IMG/VR virus record: IMGVR_UViG_3300005613_000008
Coordinates: 62,001 to 126,000 of that record
Direction: 5' to 3' (one strand)
DNA: 64,000 nucleotides
Source: a virus
The translations under genes were made by a program, and so were the position numbers. Of the stretch, positions 1 through 8,664 are shown piece after piece (position 1 is the stretch's first letter; every line of letters begins with the position of its first letter). Below the pieces are notes generated by a model that had not been told where the DNA came from, did no database searches, and saw only the letters and a program-made list of their open reading frames with translations.

Positions 1-1
1 G

Positions 2-745
2 TTCTCTCAGGTTCTACTTGGTTACACTGGTTCTGCCAACACAGTTCGTCTTTTCGAGAGTGATCTAGAACTTGATGGGGCAAACCAGATGAAAGAGACA
101 TTCTTTGTCAATCTTTCACGACTTCTCACAAAAGACGAAATCAAGAAGGGCTCGGTCTCCATCACTCTCGGTACTGCATCTTATGGCTCTCCTTTTGGTG
201 GTACCGTTACCTACACTGATGCAAATGCAACAAACAACGCCGGAACTCTTAACACTGTTGGTGGAGATTACGGTGTTCTACTTGACACAAGTAACAATCT
301 AACTGGCGGTATTGTATTTTATCAGGCTGGCGTTATGGTCTTGACGGCTTCTGCATTCAGCGGAGCCTTCGGTCTCCCAACAGACTTCTATGATGGCTTG
401 ACCCTTGCAGATGTCATGACAGGTTCGGCAATTAGCGCGTCTGCTGATGCATTCCGCCACAGACTACAGAATCTTCAGTTCAACAATACGACTGAGATTA
501 ACTCAACTGTCTACTTCTGCCGCGCTTCTCACAACAAGTTCAACTACTCAAACAACCCAACTTATTTGAGTTCAAGTGCGATTCGTGTCAAGAACCAAAA
601 TAGAGACAATCCTCCTGTTTCTTACATTACAACAATCGGTCTCTACAACTCACAGAATGAGCTTCTTGCCGTAGCCAAGCTATCTGAGCCACTACGCAAG
701 GATCCCACAAACGAACTAACCCTCCGCGTCAGGCTCGATTACTAG
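2..745 (+). CDS. Virion structural protein, 5'-truncated by the window edge
   Basis: The reading frame is open from the first bases of the window, so the true start lies upstream. The ATG at 89 is probably internal. The C-terminal part carries an NYSNNPTYL motif followed by a segment reading ITTIGLYNSQNELLAVAKLS, and the same two blocks occur in the next gene (NYSNNPTFL and RVAIYDEDKKLIGIATLS). The two are therefore paralogues. Composition is rich in Ser/Thr/Asn with no signal peptide or membrane segment, as expected for a tail or baseplate-periphery protein. The function is not recognised beyond this. The gene ends 9 bases before its paralogue, which has a GGAGGG ribosome-binding site overlapping this stop region. 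Confidence 0.6.
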   Translation, partial: FSQVLLGYTGSANTVRLFESDLELDGANQMKETFFVNLSRLLTKDEIKKGSVSITLGTASYGSPFGGTVTYTDANATNNAGTLNTVGGDYGVLLDTSNNLTGGIVFYQAGVMVLTASAFSGAFGLPTDFYDGLTLADVMTGSAISASADAFRHRLQNLQFNNTTEINSTVYFCRASHNKFNYSNNPTYLSSSAIRVKNQNRDNPPVSYITTIGLYNSQNELLAVAKLSEPLRKDPTNELTLRVRLDY

Positions 746-754
746 GAGGGCACG

Positions 755-2056
755 ATGTCCCTCAAGAAGTTCGGACGAAGCGATGTGATAAGAAATGCTA
801 TGAGGGCTTACCCTCATAACACTTTCTTTATTTACGATTCTTCAGTCTATTACGATCATAGACCGATAGAACAAGGTGCTTTCAATAGCGACATTCTGTC
901 TGCTTCTGGAGGCATCAGCCTGTTTGAGTACAATATTGATAGAAGCGGAAGCACGGAATTTACATCTTCTCTATTAGTTGATGCAGAAAATTCTTTATTT
1001 CTAAGTGGCGATAACCCGCCCATAATCCCTTACGTGTTTCGTGGCTCTAACAGACAATTCTTAAAAGCGTCTTCTAGGACTCTATCGATTGACAGCACCA
1101 CTGGCGAGAAAACAGGTGGAATTGTTGATGTTTCTGATGCTTTTGTTGCCTCTCAAGGCACGACATCTATCTTTACTGGCTCGACTTATCCAGCCTCTGC
1201 ATCTATAACAAGAGAATTGATGCTCACAGCAGGAGGAAAATCAGAACCAACCCCCCATGTCTACAGCACAAATTATCCTCACTACTATTCTCTACGAAAC
1301 TCTCTCAACTTCTACGGCACACGCTCACCACATTACTTTGTTTCAAGTTCATTATGGAACAAAGACGAACAAGACATCAACCTTATCTCTATTCCAAAGA
1401 TCTTTTATGGAACACGAATCAAGCCCGGCTCGATGTCGCTAAAATTCTACATCACAGGCACATTGGTGGGAGAACTACAAGACACAAAATACAATGGCGA
1501 ATTAATTCAGGTCGGTCCTGAAGGTTCTACAGGTTCTGGCTCAGTTGCTGGAGTCGCAATGTACGAAGAAGGTTTTGTTCTTCTTACAGGTAGTTGGGAT
1601 CTCACCAACGATGCATATGATTTCGGCGCAGGATTAGCGACCGGCTCTTGGTTAAATTATGCAGCAGGAGCAAATGATGGAACAACTGTGTCAACTTCTG
1701 CTTCATTCGATCTTTCTTTCAAAGGTCACACAGAAACACAAGTCCTTACGATGTTTGCCCATGCTCGCAGAGGCGAAATAAATTATTCTAACAACCCGAC
1801 ATTCTTGGATTATGGACAAAGCAGGGTTGCCGTCACGTCTTCAAATGTCTATTTAGAGAATGATGCAGTGACAATAAAGAACACCGTATCGTCAAGTTAC
1901 GAAGGATTTGACGCTCCTTTCGAGAGGCAGGTTTACATTTCTAGAGTCGCTATCTACGATGAAGACAAAAAACTTATCGGAATTGCAACCTTATCTAACC
2001 CAATTCTCAAAAAAGAAGCACAAGATCTCTCATTTAAACTAAAATTGGATATCTAA
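755..2056 (+). CDS. Virion structural protein, paralogue of the upstream gene
   Basis: A 433-residue Ser/Thr/Asn-rich protein starting at ATG after a clear AGGAGGG site. The last ~130 residues share the NYSNNPTFL block and the ISRVAIYDEDKKLIGIATLS block with the truncated protein before it. The first 300 residues are unique and include short Gly/Ser stretches such as GPEGSTGSGSV. No enzymatic motif is visible. A role in the tail tip, fibre attachment or baseplate periphery is inferred from composition and from being one of two tandem copies. Its TAA shares one base with the next ATG. Confidence 0.6.
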   Translation: MSLKKFGRSDVIRNAMRAYPHNTFFIYDSSVYYDHRPIEQGAFNSDILSASGGISLFEYNIDRSGSTEFTSSLLVDAENSLFLSGDNPPIIPYVFRGSNRQFLKASSRTLSIDSTTGEKTGGIVDVSDAFVASQGTTSIFTGSTYPASASITRELMLTAGGKSEPTPHVYSTNYPHYYSLRNSLNFYGTRSPHYFVSSSLWNKDEQDINLISIPKIFYGTRIKPGSMSLKFYITGTLVGELQDTKYNGELIQVGPEGSTGSGSVAGVAMYEEGFVLLTGSWDLTNDAYDFGAGLATGSWLNYAAGANDGTTVSTSASFDLSFKGHTETQVLTMFAHARRGEINYSNNPTFLDYGQSRVAVTSSNVYLENDAVTIKNTVSSSYEGFDAPFERQVYISRVAIYDEDKKLIGIATLSNPILKKEAQDLSFKLKLDI

Positions 2057-2397
2057 TGAAACCTATTACCATAGTCTCTCCGTGGTTTACTAAGCTTATG
2101 TCGGTAGTGATCGATGTTTACGCAATCACAATCTTTCCATTTATTATTTCAAGAGAAAAAATGAATGAAAGAACCCTTAACCATGAAACAATTCACATTT
2201 ATCAACAGAAAGAGTTGTTAGTTATTCCGTTCTATCTTCTATACTTTTACTTTTATTTTATTGGAATTGTTAAGTATAGAGATAAACAAAAAGCTTATTA
2301 CATGATACCATTTGAGCAAGAAGCCTACGAAAATGACCATAATTTTGATTATCTAAAAACAAGAAAATGGTTTGCATGGCGAAGGTATAAAGTTTGA
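2056..2397 (+). CDS. Small membrane protein with a zincin-like HExxH motif
   Basis: A 113-residue protein. Residues ~45-55 read NHETIHIYQQK, an HExxH zinc-binding/catalytic motif, followed about 40 residues later by FEQEAYEND, which could supply the third (Glu) ligand as in gluzincins. Between them lies a very hydrophobic stretch (LLVIPFYLLYFYFYFIGIV) that looks like a membrane segment, and a shorter hydrophobic segment sits near the N-terminus. It may be a minimal membrane-associated metallopeptidase, but activity is inference. It overlaps the preceding structural gene by one base and the following RuvC-like gene by four, so it is probably translated from the same message. Confidence 0.55.
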   Translation: MKPITIVSPWFTKLMSVVIDVYAITIFPFIISREKMNERTLNHETIHIYQQKELLVIPFYLLYFYFYFIGIVKYRDKQKAYYMIPFEQEAYENDHNFDYLKTRKWFAWRRYKV

Positions 2398-2933
2398 TTC
2401 TCGGAATAGACGTTTCCACTAGTATTACAGGTTTTGCGATTGTGGATAATGAAGGCAAGATCCTTCTCTCCGAAGCCTGTGATTTGCGAAAGCATAAAGA
2501 CTTTTTCTCTAAGTGTCTCGCGATAAGAGAACATATTTTGGACATTTGCGATAAACACTGTGCTGCGATCAATGGAGAAGGAATAAGCCACATTTATATT
2601 GAACAACCTTTCACCTTCTTCAACTCTGGCGGCTCTTCTGGCAAGACTATGGCGGCTCTACAACGTTTTAACGGTGTTGTTTCTTGGATGGTCTACGAAT
2701 GCTTTGAGATAAAACCATGCTATCTGGGGGCGACACAGGCGCGTAAAATGGTAGGAATCAAGGTGCCTCGTGGCGAAAAAGCAAAGAAAGTTGTCATGGA
2801 ACACCTGCTCGCAACTGACCCAGAGTTCGCGATCGAACGCACACCCAAAGGCAATCCTAAACCGCAAGAATATGACAGAGCCGATGCCCTCGTCATTGCG
2901 AGAGCAGGACTAAAAGAACTTGCGAAAGAGTGA
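2394..2933 (+). CDS. RuvC-like Holliday junction resolvase
   Basis: A 179-residue RNase H-fold nuclease. It shows the expected acidic motifs: GIDVST near the start (D6), IYIEQPF (E70) and DRADALVIA around residues 160-168, matching the first, second and last catalytic positions of the RuvC/YqgF/phage resolvase group. Such enzymes cut branched DNA during recombination-dependent replication and before packaging, the job done in T4 by the unrelated endonuclease VII. Translation appears to start at TTG inside a TTGA overlap with the previous gene, because the first motif begins at codon 4. Confidence is high for the fold and lower for exact substrate. Confidence 0.82.
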   Translation: MILGIDVSTSITGFAIVDNEGKILLSEACDLRKHKDFFSKCLAIREHILDICDKHCAAINGEGISHIYIEQPFTFFNSGGSSGKTMAALQRFNGVVSWMVYECFEIKPCYLGATQARKMVGIKVPRGEKAKKVVMEHLLATDPEFAIERTPKGNPKPQEYDRADALVIARAGLKELAKE

Positions 2934-2937
2934 TTGT

Positions 2938-2982
2938 GGGTTTGTGATTTTTTTTAAAAAACGGCTTTAAGGGTTTGTGATT
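2938..2982 (+). repeat. 12-bp direct repeat in the gap before the homing endonuclease
   Basis: GGGTTTGTGATT occurs at 2938-2949 and again at 2971-2982, separated by an A/T palindrome (TTTTTTTTAAAAAA) and a short GC-containing stretch. The second copy runs directly into an ACTATTTA element. It may be a duplication accompanying insertion of the endonuclease gene. Confidence 0.5.
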
Positions 2983-2983
2983 A

Positions 2984-2990
2984 CTATTTA
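2984..2990 (+). promoter_or_regulatory. Candidate late promoter element CTATTTA
   Basis: The context is GTGATTACTATTTACTAATG, 21 bases upstream of the endonuclease ATG. The extended form GTGAT(T)ACTATTTAC is shared with the copy near 26007. Confidence 0.45.
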
Positions 2991-3011
2991 CTAATGTAAG
3001 AGGGTGGTCGC

Positions 3012-3638
3012 ATGAAAACATTTAGCGGTATTTACATCATTAAGAATAAAAAGACAAATAAAATTTATGTTGGTAGTAGCAATGATATACGGCGACGCTG
3101 GCGAGCACATAGAAGTCTTTTAAAAAACAACAAACATCACAGCATCTATCTACAAAACGCTTATAATCAATATGGTAAAAGTTGTTTTGAGTTCACAATA
3201 TTAAAAGAAGTCGCCATCGAGAAACTTCTAGATGAAGAACAAGCCATAATTAAAGCGCTTGACTGCTTAGCCCCAGCAGGTTACAATATGACTGATAGCA
3301 CACACGCACCGTTCGCCGGTTGTAGTCACTCTGTCGAGGCAAAGAAAGCTCAAAGCGAAAAGAATACAGGTAAAAATAATTACTGGTATGGAAAAACATT
3401 AACAGAAGAACATAATAGTAAGATAAGCAAGTCTACAAAAAGATATACCGATCAGGAAGAAAAGAGTTTCTATCTTCGTTTAGAGGGTGGAGAGAGATTA
3501 CAATCAATAGCAAATGAGCAGTGTGTTCATCCTACAACAATCCGCCGAGCGGTAGATCGATACATTCGATTTAAGGAAGAATATGATAGACGAGAGAAAA
3601 GCGCTGCCGATCCTACAAGTAGCGCTGGGTCGTTATAA
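3012..3638 (+). CDS. GIY-YIG homing endonuclease
   Basis: A 208-residue protein. Residues 6-17 read GIYIIKNKKTNK and are followed by IYVGSS, the GIY...YVG signature. R25-R29 and a conserved Glu-containing stretch (LLDEEQAIIKAL) complete the nuclease domain (~1-95). A NUMOD3-like segment with SVEAKKAQSEKNTG and YWYGKTLTEEH follows at ~105-140, then a helix-turn-helix (SIANEQCVHPTTIRRAV) near residue 170. This is the domain order of free-standing seg/mob-type homing endonucleases. The 3' end overlaps the primase start by 56 bases in another frame, suggesting insertion or drift at the primase locus. Confidence 0.88.
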   Translation: MKTFSGIYIIKNKKTNKIYVGSSNDIRRRWRAHRSLLKNNKHHSIYLQNAYNQYGKSCFEFTILKEVAIEKLLDEEQAIIKALDCLAPAGYNMTDSTHAPFAGCSHSVEAKKAQSEKNTGKNNYWYGKTLTEEHNSKISKSTKRYTDQEEKSFYLRLEGGERLQSIANEQCVHPTTIRRAVDRYIRFKEEYDRREKSAADPTSSAGSL

Positions 3639-4527
3639 GCAGGCTTCTAAAAATGAATTTTATTTTACGTGCCCTGCGTGCGGTCACCATAAGAGTAAAT
3701 TCGCTGTTAACATCAGCAAAAATGCTTTTCATTGCTGGATTTGTGATTATCGTGGTCGCAATATTAGGCGCATTATTAGACGTTTTGGTTCGTTTACACA
3801 ACTCCAGAAGTGGGACCAGATTACGGACAGAACAGATCTTAGTCACTTTTCTGAGCTATTCTCTGACGAAGGCAATGTTGATGTCGAAGATAAAATCGAA
3901 CTCCCAGCAGAGTTCATAAGCCTCGCCAATAAAAACCTCCCATTATCAGCCAATCGCGCTCTCCGCTATCTTAGCGAGAGAGGGATTACTAGGGAAGAAA
4001 TTCGGCGTTGGAAGATTGGCTTTTGCTATGACGGAGAATATGGCGGCAGAATCATCGTGCCGTCATTCGGCACCAGCGGCTATCCCAACTACTTTGTTGC
4101 CCGGTCTTATGTTGGGCACGGAATGAAATACAAGAATCCACAGGCGTCCAAGAATGTGGTATTTAATGATCTATTTACAAACTGGAACGACGACCTTACA
4201 ATTGTCGAAGGAGTATTTGATGCTATTCGGGCAGGAAACGCTGTGCCTATCTTGGGGTCTACACTACGGACAGACTCCGACCTACTACGAAAGATTGTAC
4301 GAAATGACACCCCGTGCTACATCGCCCTCGATCCTGACGCGGCTGACAAAGAACGTCGGATCATTCAGACGCTACTGCGCTACGATGTGGAACTCTATAA
4401 GATCGATGTGATAGGCTACGAAGACGTAGGCACTATGCCAAAAAAAATCTTCCAAGAACGAAAAGCAAAAGCTACATTTATCGACAGAGACAACTACTTA
4501 TTGCTAGATTTGCTAGCGGCGGTATAA
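3583..4527 (+). CDS. DnaG-type DNA primase
   Basis: A 314-residue primase. The N-terminal zinc domain has CPAC at 30-33 and CWIC at 51-54 with intervening histidines, for template recognition. A central Toprim-like region carries VEGVFDAIRAG near residue 208 and IALDPDAADKE near residue 247, the Glu and DxD metal-binding positions. It is shorter than bacterial DnaG and lacks the C-terminal helicase-binding domain, as in T4-type phages where primase (gp61) works with a separate DnaB-like helicase (here at 54841). The ATG lies inside the end of the homing endonuclease gene. Confidence 0.85.
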   Translation: MIDERKALPILQVALGRYKQASKNEFYFTCPACGHHKSKFAVNISKNAFHCWICDYRGRNIRRIIRRFGSFTQLQKWDQITDRTDLSHFSELFSDEGNVDVEDKIELPAEFISLANKNLPLSANRALRYLSERGITREEIRRWKIGFCYDGEYGGRIIVPSFGTSGYPNYFVARSYVGHGMKYKNPQASKNVVFNDLFTNWNDDLTIVEGVFDAIRAGNAVPILGSTLRTDSDLLRKIVRNDTPCYIALDPDAADKERRIIQTLLRYDVELYKIDVIGYEDVGTMPKKIFQERKAKATFIDRDNYLLLDLLAAV

Positions 4528-4530
4528 ATT

Positions 4531-5394
4531 GTGAAACACACTTTTACTAAAAAACAAATAAAAAGAATTATTATTGAAGAATTGCAGGCTGATTTGCTTA
4601 TTGAGAATACAACAAATCAGCTTATCGAAGAAGGTGTTGTAGAAACAGTCAAGAATTTAAAAAACAAATTCTTTCCAAATAAAAGTGATGAAGAGATCGA
4701 TACCGAATTGGAAGAAATTGGAAGAAATCCTTCACAATTAGAAAAAATGCCAAGATCCAAGAGAATAGGGATCCTATTCCTATCCGGATTGCTTGGCGGA
4801 TTCTTAACTCAAGCAAGTTTTGATTATAATAAGCTTAGCACTGCAACTGCTGCTGATGCTAAAAAAATATCATCTTCTCAACAAGTGACTGCTCAAAAAT
4901 CAAAAGATATTATCAATTTTAGACAAATGGCTTCTTCAGAGACTCTTGGAAAAACAGCCTCAACACAAAAAGAGGTAGATGCCAAAGTAAGAGAAATAAT
5001 TGATGATTATAAACCAGTTATGAAACCGGCACCAATATCTCCGGGTCGAGGACTTTTTATTGGAGGCGATCCGGCTAAAGGCAACTTTAGGGGCTTTGCT
5101 TATGTGCCATCGGAAAATATCCCAGATGATGAAATAATGCCATTTATTGCTATGTCTAAAGCAGATTATGAAATTTTGCTTAGAGCCACTTATCTAAGTG
5201 GGACTGAAGGTGACAAAAGATTGGAAGATCTCGTTATGGGACGAGGAAGAGCTGGCTCTTCTGTTTTTTGGGCTTATAGTGACAGATCCTCATATCAAGG
5301 ATACAATAGAAATTCCACCATTGCTTTGTTACCACTTGAATGGTCTGTTGCATATGGGTTATTACAAAAAAGACAAAATAGAGGCAAACGATAG
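4531..5394 (+). CDS. Motif-bearing protein with one transmembrane segment
   Basis: A 287-residue protein from a GTG start three bases after the primase stop. The first 20 residues (FTKKQIKRIIIEELQ) are a version of the basic-amphipathic leader repeated in many proteins of this window. Residues ~80-96 (GILFLSGLLGGFLTQA) could span a membrane. The C-terminal half has no motif I recognise. If the leader is a capsid-targeting peptide, this would be an internal virion protein; otherwise it is a membrane-anchored protein of unknown role. The nearest promoter-like elements are upstream of the homing endonuclease. Confidence 0.6.
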   Translation: MKHTFTKKQIKRIIIEELQADLLIENTTNQLIEEGVVETVKNLKNKFFPNKSDEEIDTELEEIGRNPSQLEKMPRSKRIGILFLSGLLGGFLTQASFDYNKLSTATAADAKKISSSQQVTAQKSKDIINFRQMASSETLGKTASTQKEVDAKVREIIDDYKPVMKPAPISPGRGLFIGGDPAKGNFRGFAYVPSENIPDDEIMPFIAMSKADYEILLRATYLSGTEGDKRLEDLVMGRGRAGSSVFWAYSDRSSYQGYNRNSTIALLPLEWSVAYGLLQKRQNRGKR

Positions 5395-5398
5395 TCTC

Positions 5399-5427
5399 TT
5401 GACAAGCCGTCTTGCTCGTGTTATCTT
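5399..5427 (+). promoter_or_regulatory. Sigma70-type promoter, TTGACA-17-TATCTT
   Basis: A perfect -35 (5399-5404) and a -10 of TATCTT (5422-5427) are separated by 17 bases ending in GT, the same arrangement as the promoters before the ssb, exonuclease, helicase and thyX genes. It lies just after the previous stop and would drive the small membrane gene and the SbcD-SbcC fusion. Confidence 0.7.
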
Positions 5428-5446
5428 ACTGTTACAGGAGATAACA

Positions 5447-5539
5447 ATGACAAGATTTCTTTTTGATTCTGCGATTAGCGGAGTGATTATGTATATCGGC
5501 TGGTTAGCTGGTATTGCTCTATATAGTATTTGTTTCTAA
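5447..5539 (+). CDS. 30-residue single-span membrane peptide
   Basis: A short gene with a strong CAGGAG site 7 bases before its ATG and a promoter immediately upstream. The peptide begins MTRFLFDSAISGV and continues through a hydrophobic helix ending in SICF. It has no recognised family. The leader-proximal position and good ribosome-binding site favour real expression, perhaps as a small early host-membrane effector, though that role is a guess. Confidence 0.5.
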   Translation: MTRFLFDSAISGVIMYIGWLAGIALYSICF

Positions 5540-5550
5540 TCGGAGGAGCC

Positions 5551-8500
5551 TTGATCAAAATTGCACACATTGCTGATACTCATATTAAGAATTTGAAGTA
5601 TCACGAAGATTACCGCGCCTGCTTTGAGCAGATGTACGAAATCCTTCGAGAGCAGGAAGTAGATTATATCGTTCACTGCGGCGACATCGCACACACAAAG
5701 ACCCAGATTTCCCCAGAGTTTGTGGAAATGGCGTCTGACTTTTTCACAAATCTCAGTAAGATTGCGACGACATTTATTATTCTTGGTAACCACGATGGTA
5801 ACCTAAAGAACAGTAGCCGCCAAGACGCAATAACGCCTATTGTTCAGGCGCTTGATTTTGGAACTCTCCGACTATTGAAGAACTCAGGCGAGACTCATCT
5901 TGCCTATGGCAACGTTGTTCTCAATGTTTTGTCTGTTTTTGATAGAGATAACTGGGTTCAGCCCACAGATCCAGATAAAATCAATATTGCTCTCTATCAC
6001 GGCGCAATCTCCAACTGCCAGACAGACGCAGGCTGGACGATGGAGCATGGTGAAGATAATCTCTCAATCTTTGAAGAGTTTGATTTTGCAATGCTTGGCG
6101 ACATTCACAAGCGCCAGTTCTTGGATAAGGAGCAGCGTGTCTACTACGCAGGATCTACCATCCAGCAGAACCATGGAGAAGAAGACAATAAGGGCTTCTC
6201 TGTTTGGACTATTAATTCTAAGGACGATTGGAACATTGAACACTTTGGGCTACAGAACCCTCGTCCATTTGTTACAGTCGAACTAACATGTACAGGCAAG
6301 ATCCCTCGCAAGACTACTGTACCTGCAAACGCCCGCCTACGTCTTGTAAGTGATAACAATCTGCCTCTTGACGTAATGCGTAAAGCAGTAGATATAGCAA
6401 AACACAAGTTTCGCCCAGAGTCTATCTCTTTCCTTAATCGCGCCGCAGGCAAACGTGGTGATGTTGAAGGGTTAACAGAAGGGCTTGGAGCACAGAATCT
6501 TCGAGATCCAGAAGTTCAGCAGGAGTTGATCTCAGAGTATCTCAAAGATTATCAGGTTAGTTCTGACACTCTATCTAAGGTTTATGAACTGAACTCAAAG
6601 TATAACGTTCGGGTCGAATCAAAAGAAGATATTTCTAGAAATGTAAATTGGGATCTCGTCAGATTTGAATGGTCTAATCTATTCAATTATGGAGAGAACA
6701 ACTGCGTTGACTTCAATAATGTAAATGGAATTGTCGGTATTTTTGGTAAGAACTTCTCAGGTAAGTCTTCCATTATTGATGCCATTCTCTTTACAATGTT
6801 CAATACAACTTCTAAAAACGAGCGCAAGAATGTCAATGTTGTAAATCAGAACCGCGATTGGGGCGAAGGCAAGTTGTCTATTGCTATTAACGATAAGACC
6901 TACACAATCTGTCGCAAGGTCACAAAATATGTAAAGAAAGGCAAAGACGGCGAAAGTACAGAAGCAAAAACCGAACTAGACTTTTTGGTCTATGACGCTG
7001 TTCTTGACGAGACTACTTCACTAAACGGCACAACTCGCAACGAAACCGACGCAGTAATCCGTCGTCACTTTGGGACTATTGACGATTTTCTTATTTCATC
7101 TCTATCCTCGCAGCATGGCGCTCTTGCGTTTATCAATGAGGGTTCAACCAAGCGTAAGGAAATCATTGCGAAGTTCCTCGATCTTCAGTTCTTTGATAAG
7201 AAATTCAAACTAGCCAAAGAGGACTCTATTACGTCCAAGGCACTCGTCAAAAAATTAGAAGGGCGAGATTACGAAAAAGAAATTCTGGAAGCAGAGGAAG
7301 CCTTTGAGAGCTACAAAAAGGCTATTTCTGTGGTAGAGGCAGAAGAGAAATTGATAGAAACCAAGTTGGCTACAGCCCATATCCTTCTAAACGATGTTTC
7401 TCGTAAGATTATCGATATTCCGACAGATGCGATCGATATCCACACAGTTCAGTCCGAGATCAAAACAATAAAAAATCAACTGATTTCTCTATCTCAATCG
7501 GTAGTTGAAGATTCTGAGAAACTAATTAAGGAAAGAGAACGCTTTGAGAAGATCTCGGCTTTAATGATGAGCCTTGATTACGACTCACTAAAAGACTCTC
7601 TTAGTACAATTCAGGAAACTGAAGAGAGGCTTAAGGGCTTCACAAGCAGATTGGAGATTGCGACCGAGAAAAAGAGGCTATTAGAAGATATTCCCTGTGG
7701 CTCATCTTACCCTGCTTGTAAGTTTATTCGTGATGCTCACGTCGCATCAGCGACAATTCCAGAAGTGGAATCAAAAGCGAATGAACTTCGCAACATTCTT
7801 GAGGGACTTAACCCCGAGATTGTACGAGACCACCTAAACAAGTACAGTGCGCTTGAAACAAAGCGAATCAACACCAAAACCTTTATTAAGGAACTGGAAC
7901 TATCGGTTGAAAAGATGAATAGCGCAATTCAGCGTCTGAATACAAAGATGCAGGAACTTGTCGCACAGCAGTCGGAATACAATGACAATAAGGAAGCAAT
8001 CGAGAATCTAGAAAAACTAATAAAGGAGAAGGATACATATGACAATCAAATCAAATCTCTTGAAAGAGAGAATCGATCAAATAACCAAAAGAAGATTGAT
8101 CTTTATAAATCACTTGGTTCAGAAGAACAACGAGTCGAAAGCCTCAAAGAAAGAAGAATAGAGTTCGAGACAATTCAATCGGAGTATGCAGCGTATGATT
8201 TATTCCTGCGCTGTATGCATCCGAACGGGATTGCTTACGATATCATCAAGCAGAAACTACCAGTAATCAACGAAGAGATTGCAAAGATCCTATCAAACGT
8301 CGTAGACTTTGAGATCTTTTTTGAGACATCAGGCAACAAGTTTGACATTTTTATCAAGCACCCTCGGTATGATGCCCGCCCTATTGAGATGGCGTCCGGT
8401 GCGGAGAAGTCTATGGCTGCTATGGCTATTCGTCTTGCTCTGCTCTCCGTATCTTCTTTGCCAAAGGGAAACACTTTCGTACTTGACGAGCCCGGTACTG

Positions 8501-8664
8501 CTTTGGACGAAGAGAATATGGCTGGATTTATTCGGATCTTGGAACTAATTAAGGTATATTTCAAGAACGTCTTGCTGATTTCTCACCTTGATTCTCTCAA
8601 GGATTGTGTAGATATGCAGATTGTGATTGAGAAAGAAGCAGGTTTTGCAAAGGTAAATCAATAA
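5551..8664 (+). CDS. Fused SbcD-SbcC (gp47-gp46) recombination nuclease/ATPase
   Basis: A 1037-residue protein starting at TTG after GGAGGAG. The N-terminal calcineurin-type nuclease has DTH (9-11), GDIAH (44-48) and GNHDGN (~80-85). From residue ~370 an SMC-type ATPase follows: Walker A GKNFSGKSS (~397), long coiled coils, a cysteine hook (C716 and C723), signature SGAEKSMAA (~950) and Walker B TFVLDEPGTALD. In T4, gp47 and gp46 are separate subunits that resect ends for recombination-dependent replication; here both are one polypeptide. The hook cysteines are separated by six residues rather than two. It pairs functionally with RecA/UvsX and SSB elsewhere in the window. Confidence 0.92.
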   Translation: MIKIAHIADTHIKNLKYHEDYRACFEQMYEILREQEVDYIVHCGDIAHTKTQISPEFVEMASDFFTNLSKIATTFIILGNHDGNLKNSSRQDAITPIVQALDFGTLRLLKNSGETHLAYGNVVLNVLSVFDRDNWVQPTDPDKINIALYHGAISNCQTDAGWTMEHGEDNLSIFEEFDFAMLGDIHKRQFLDKEQRVYYAGSTIQQNHGEEDNKGFSVWTINSKDDWNIEHFGLQNPRPFVTVELTCTGKIPRKTTVPANARLRLVSDNNLPLDVMRKAVDIAKHKFRPESISFLNRAAGKRGDVEGLTEGLGAQNLRDPEVQQELISEYLKDYQVSSDTLSKVYELNSKYNVRVESKEDISRNVNWDLVRFEWSNLFNYGENNCVDFNNVNGIVGIFGKNFSGKSSIIDAILFTMFNTTSKNERKNVNVVNQNRDWGEGKLSIAINDKTYTICRKVTKYVKKGKDGESTEAKTELDFLVYDAVLDETTSLNGTTRNETDAVIRRHFGTIDDFLISSLSSQHGALAFINEGSTKRKEIIAKFLDLQFFDKKFKLAKEDSITSKALVKKLEGRDYEKEILEAEEAFESYKKAISVVEAEEKLIETKLATAHILLNDVSRKIIDIPTDAIDIHTVQSEIKTIKNQLISLSQSVVEDSEKLIKERERFEKISALMMSLDYDSLKDSLSTIQETEERLKGFTSRLEIATEKKRLLEDIPCGSSYPACKFIRDAHVASATIPEVESKANELRNILEGLNPEIVRDHLNKYSALETKRINTKTFIKELELSVEKMNSAIQRLNTKMQELVAQQSEYNDNKEAIENLEKLIKEKDTYDNQIKSLERENRSNNQKKIDLYKSLGSEEQRVESLKERRIEFETIQSEYAAYDLFLRCMHPNGIAYDIIKQKLPVINEEIAKILSNVVDFEIFFETSGNKFDIFIKHPRYDARPIEMASGAEKSMAAMAIRLALLSVSSLPKGNTFVLDEPGTALDEENMAGFIRILELIKVYFKNVLLISHLDSLKDCVDMQIVIEKEAGFAKVNQ

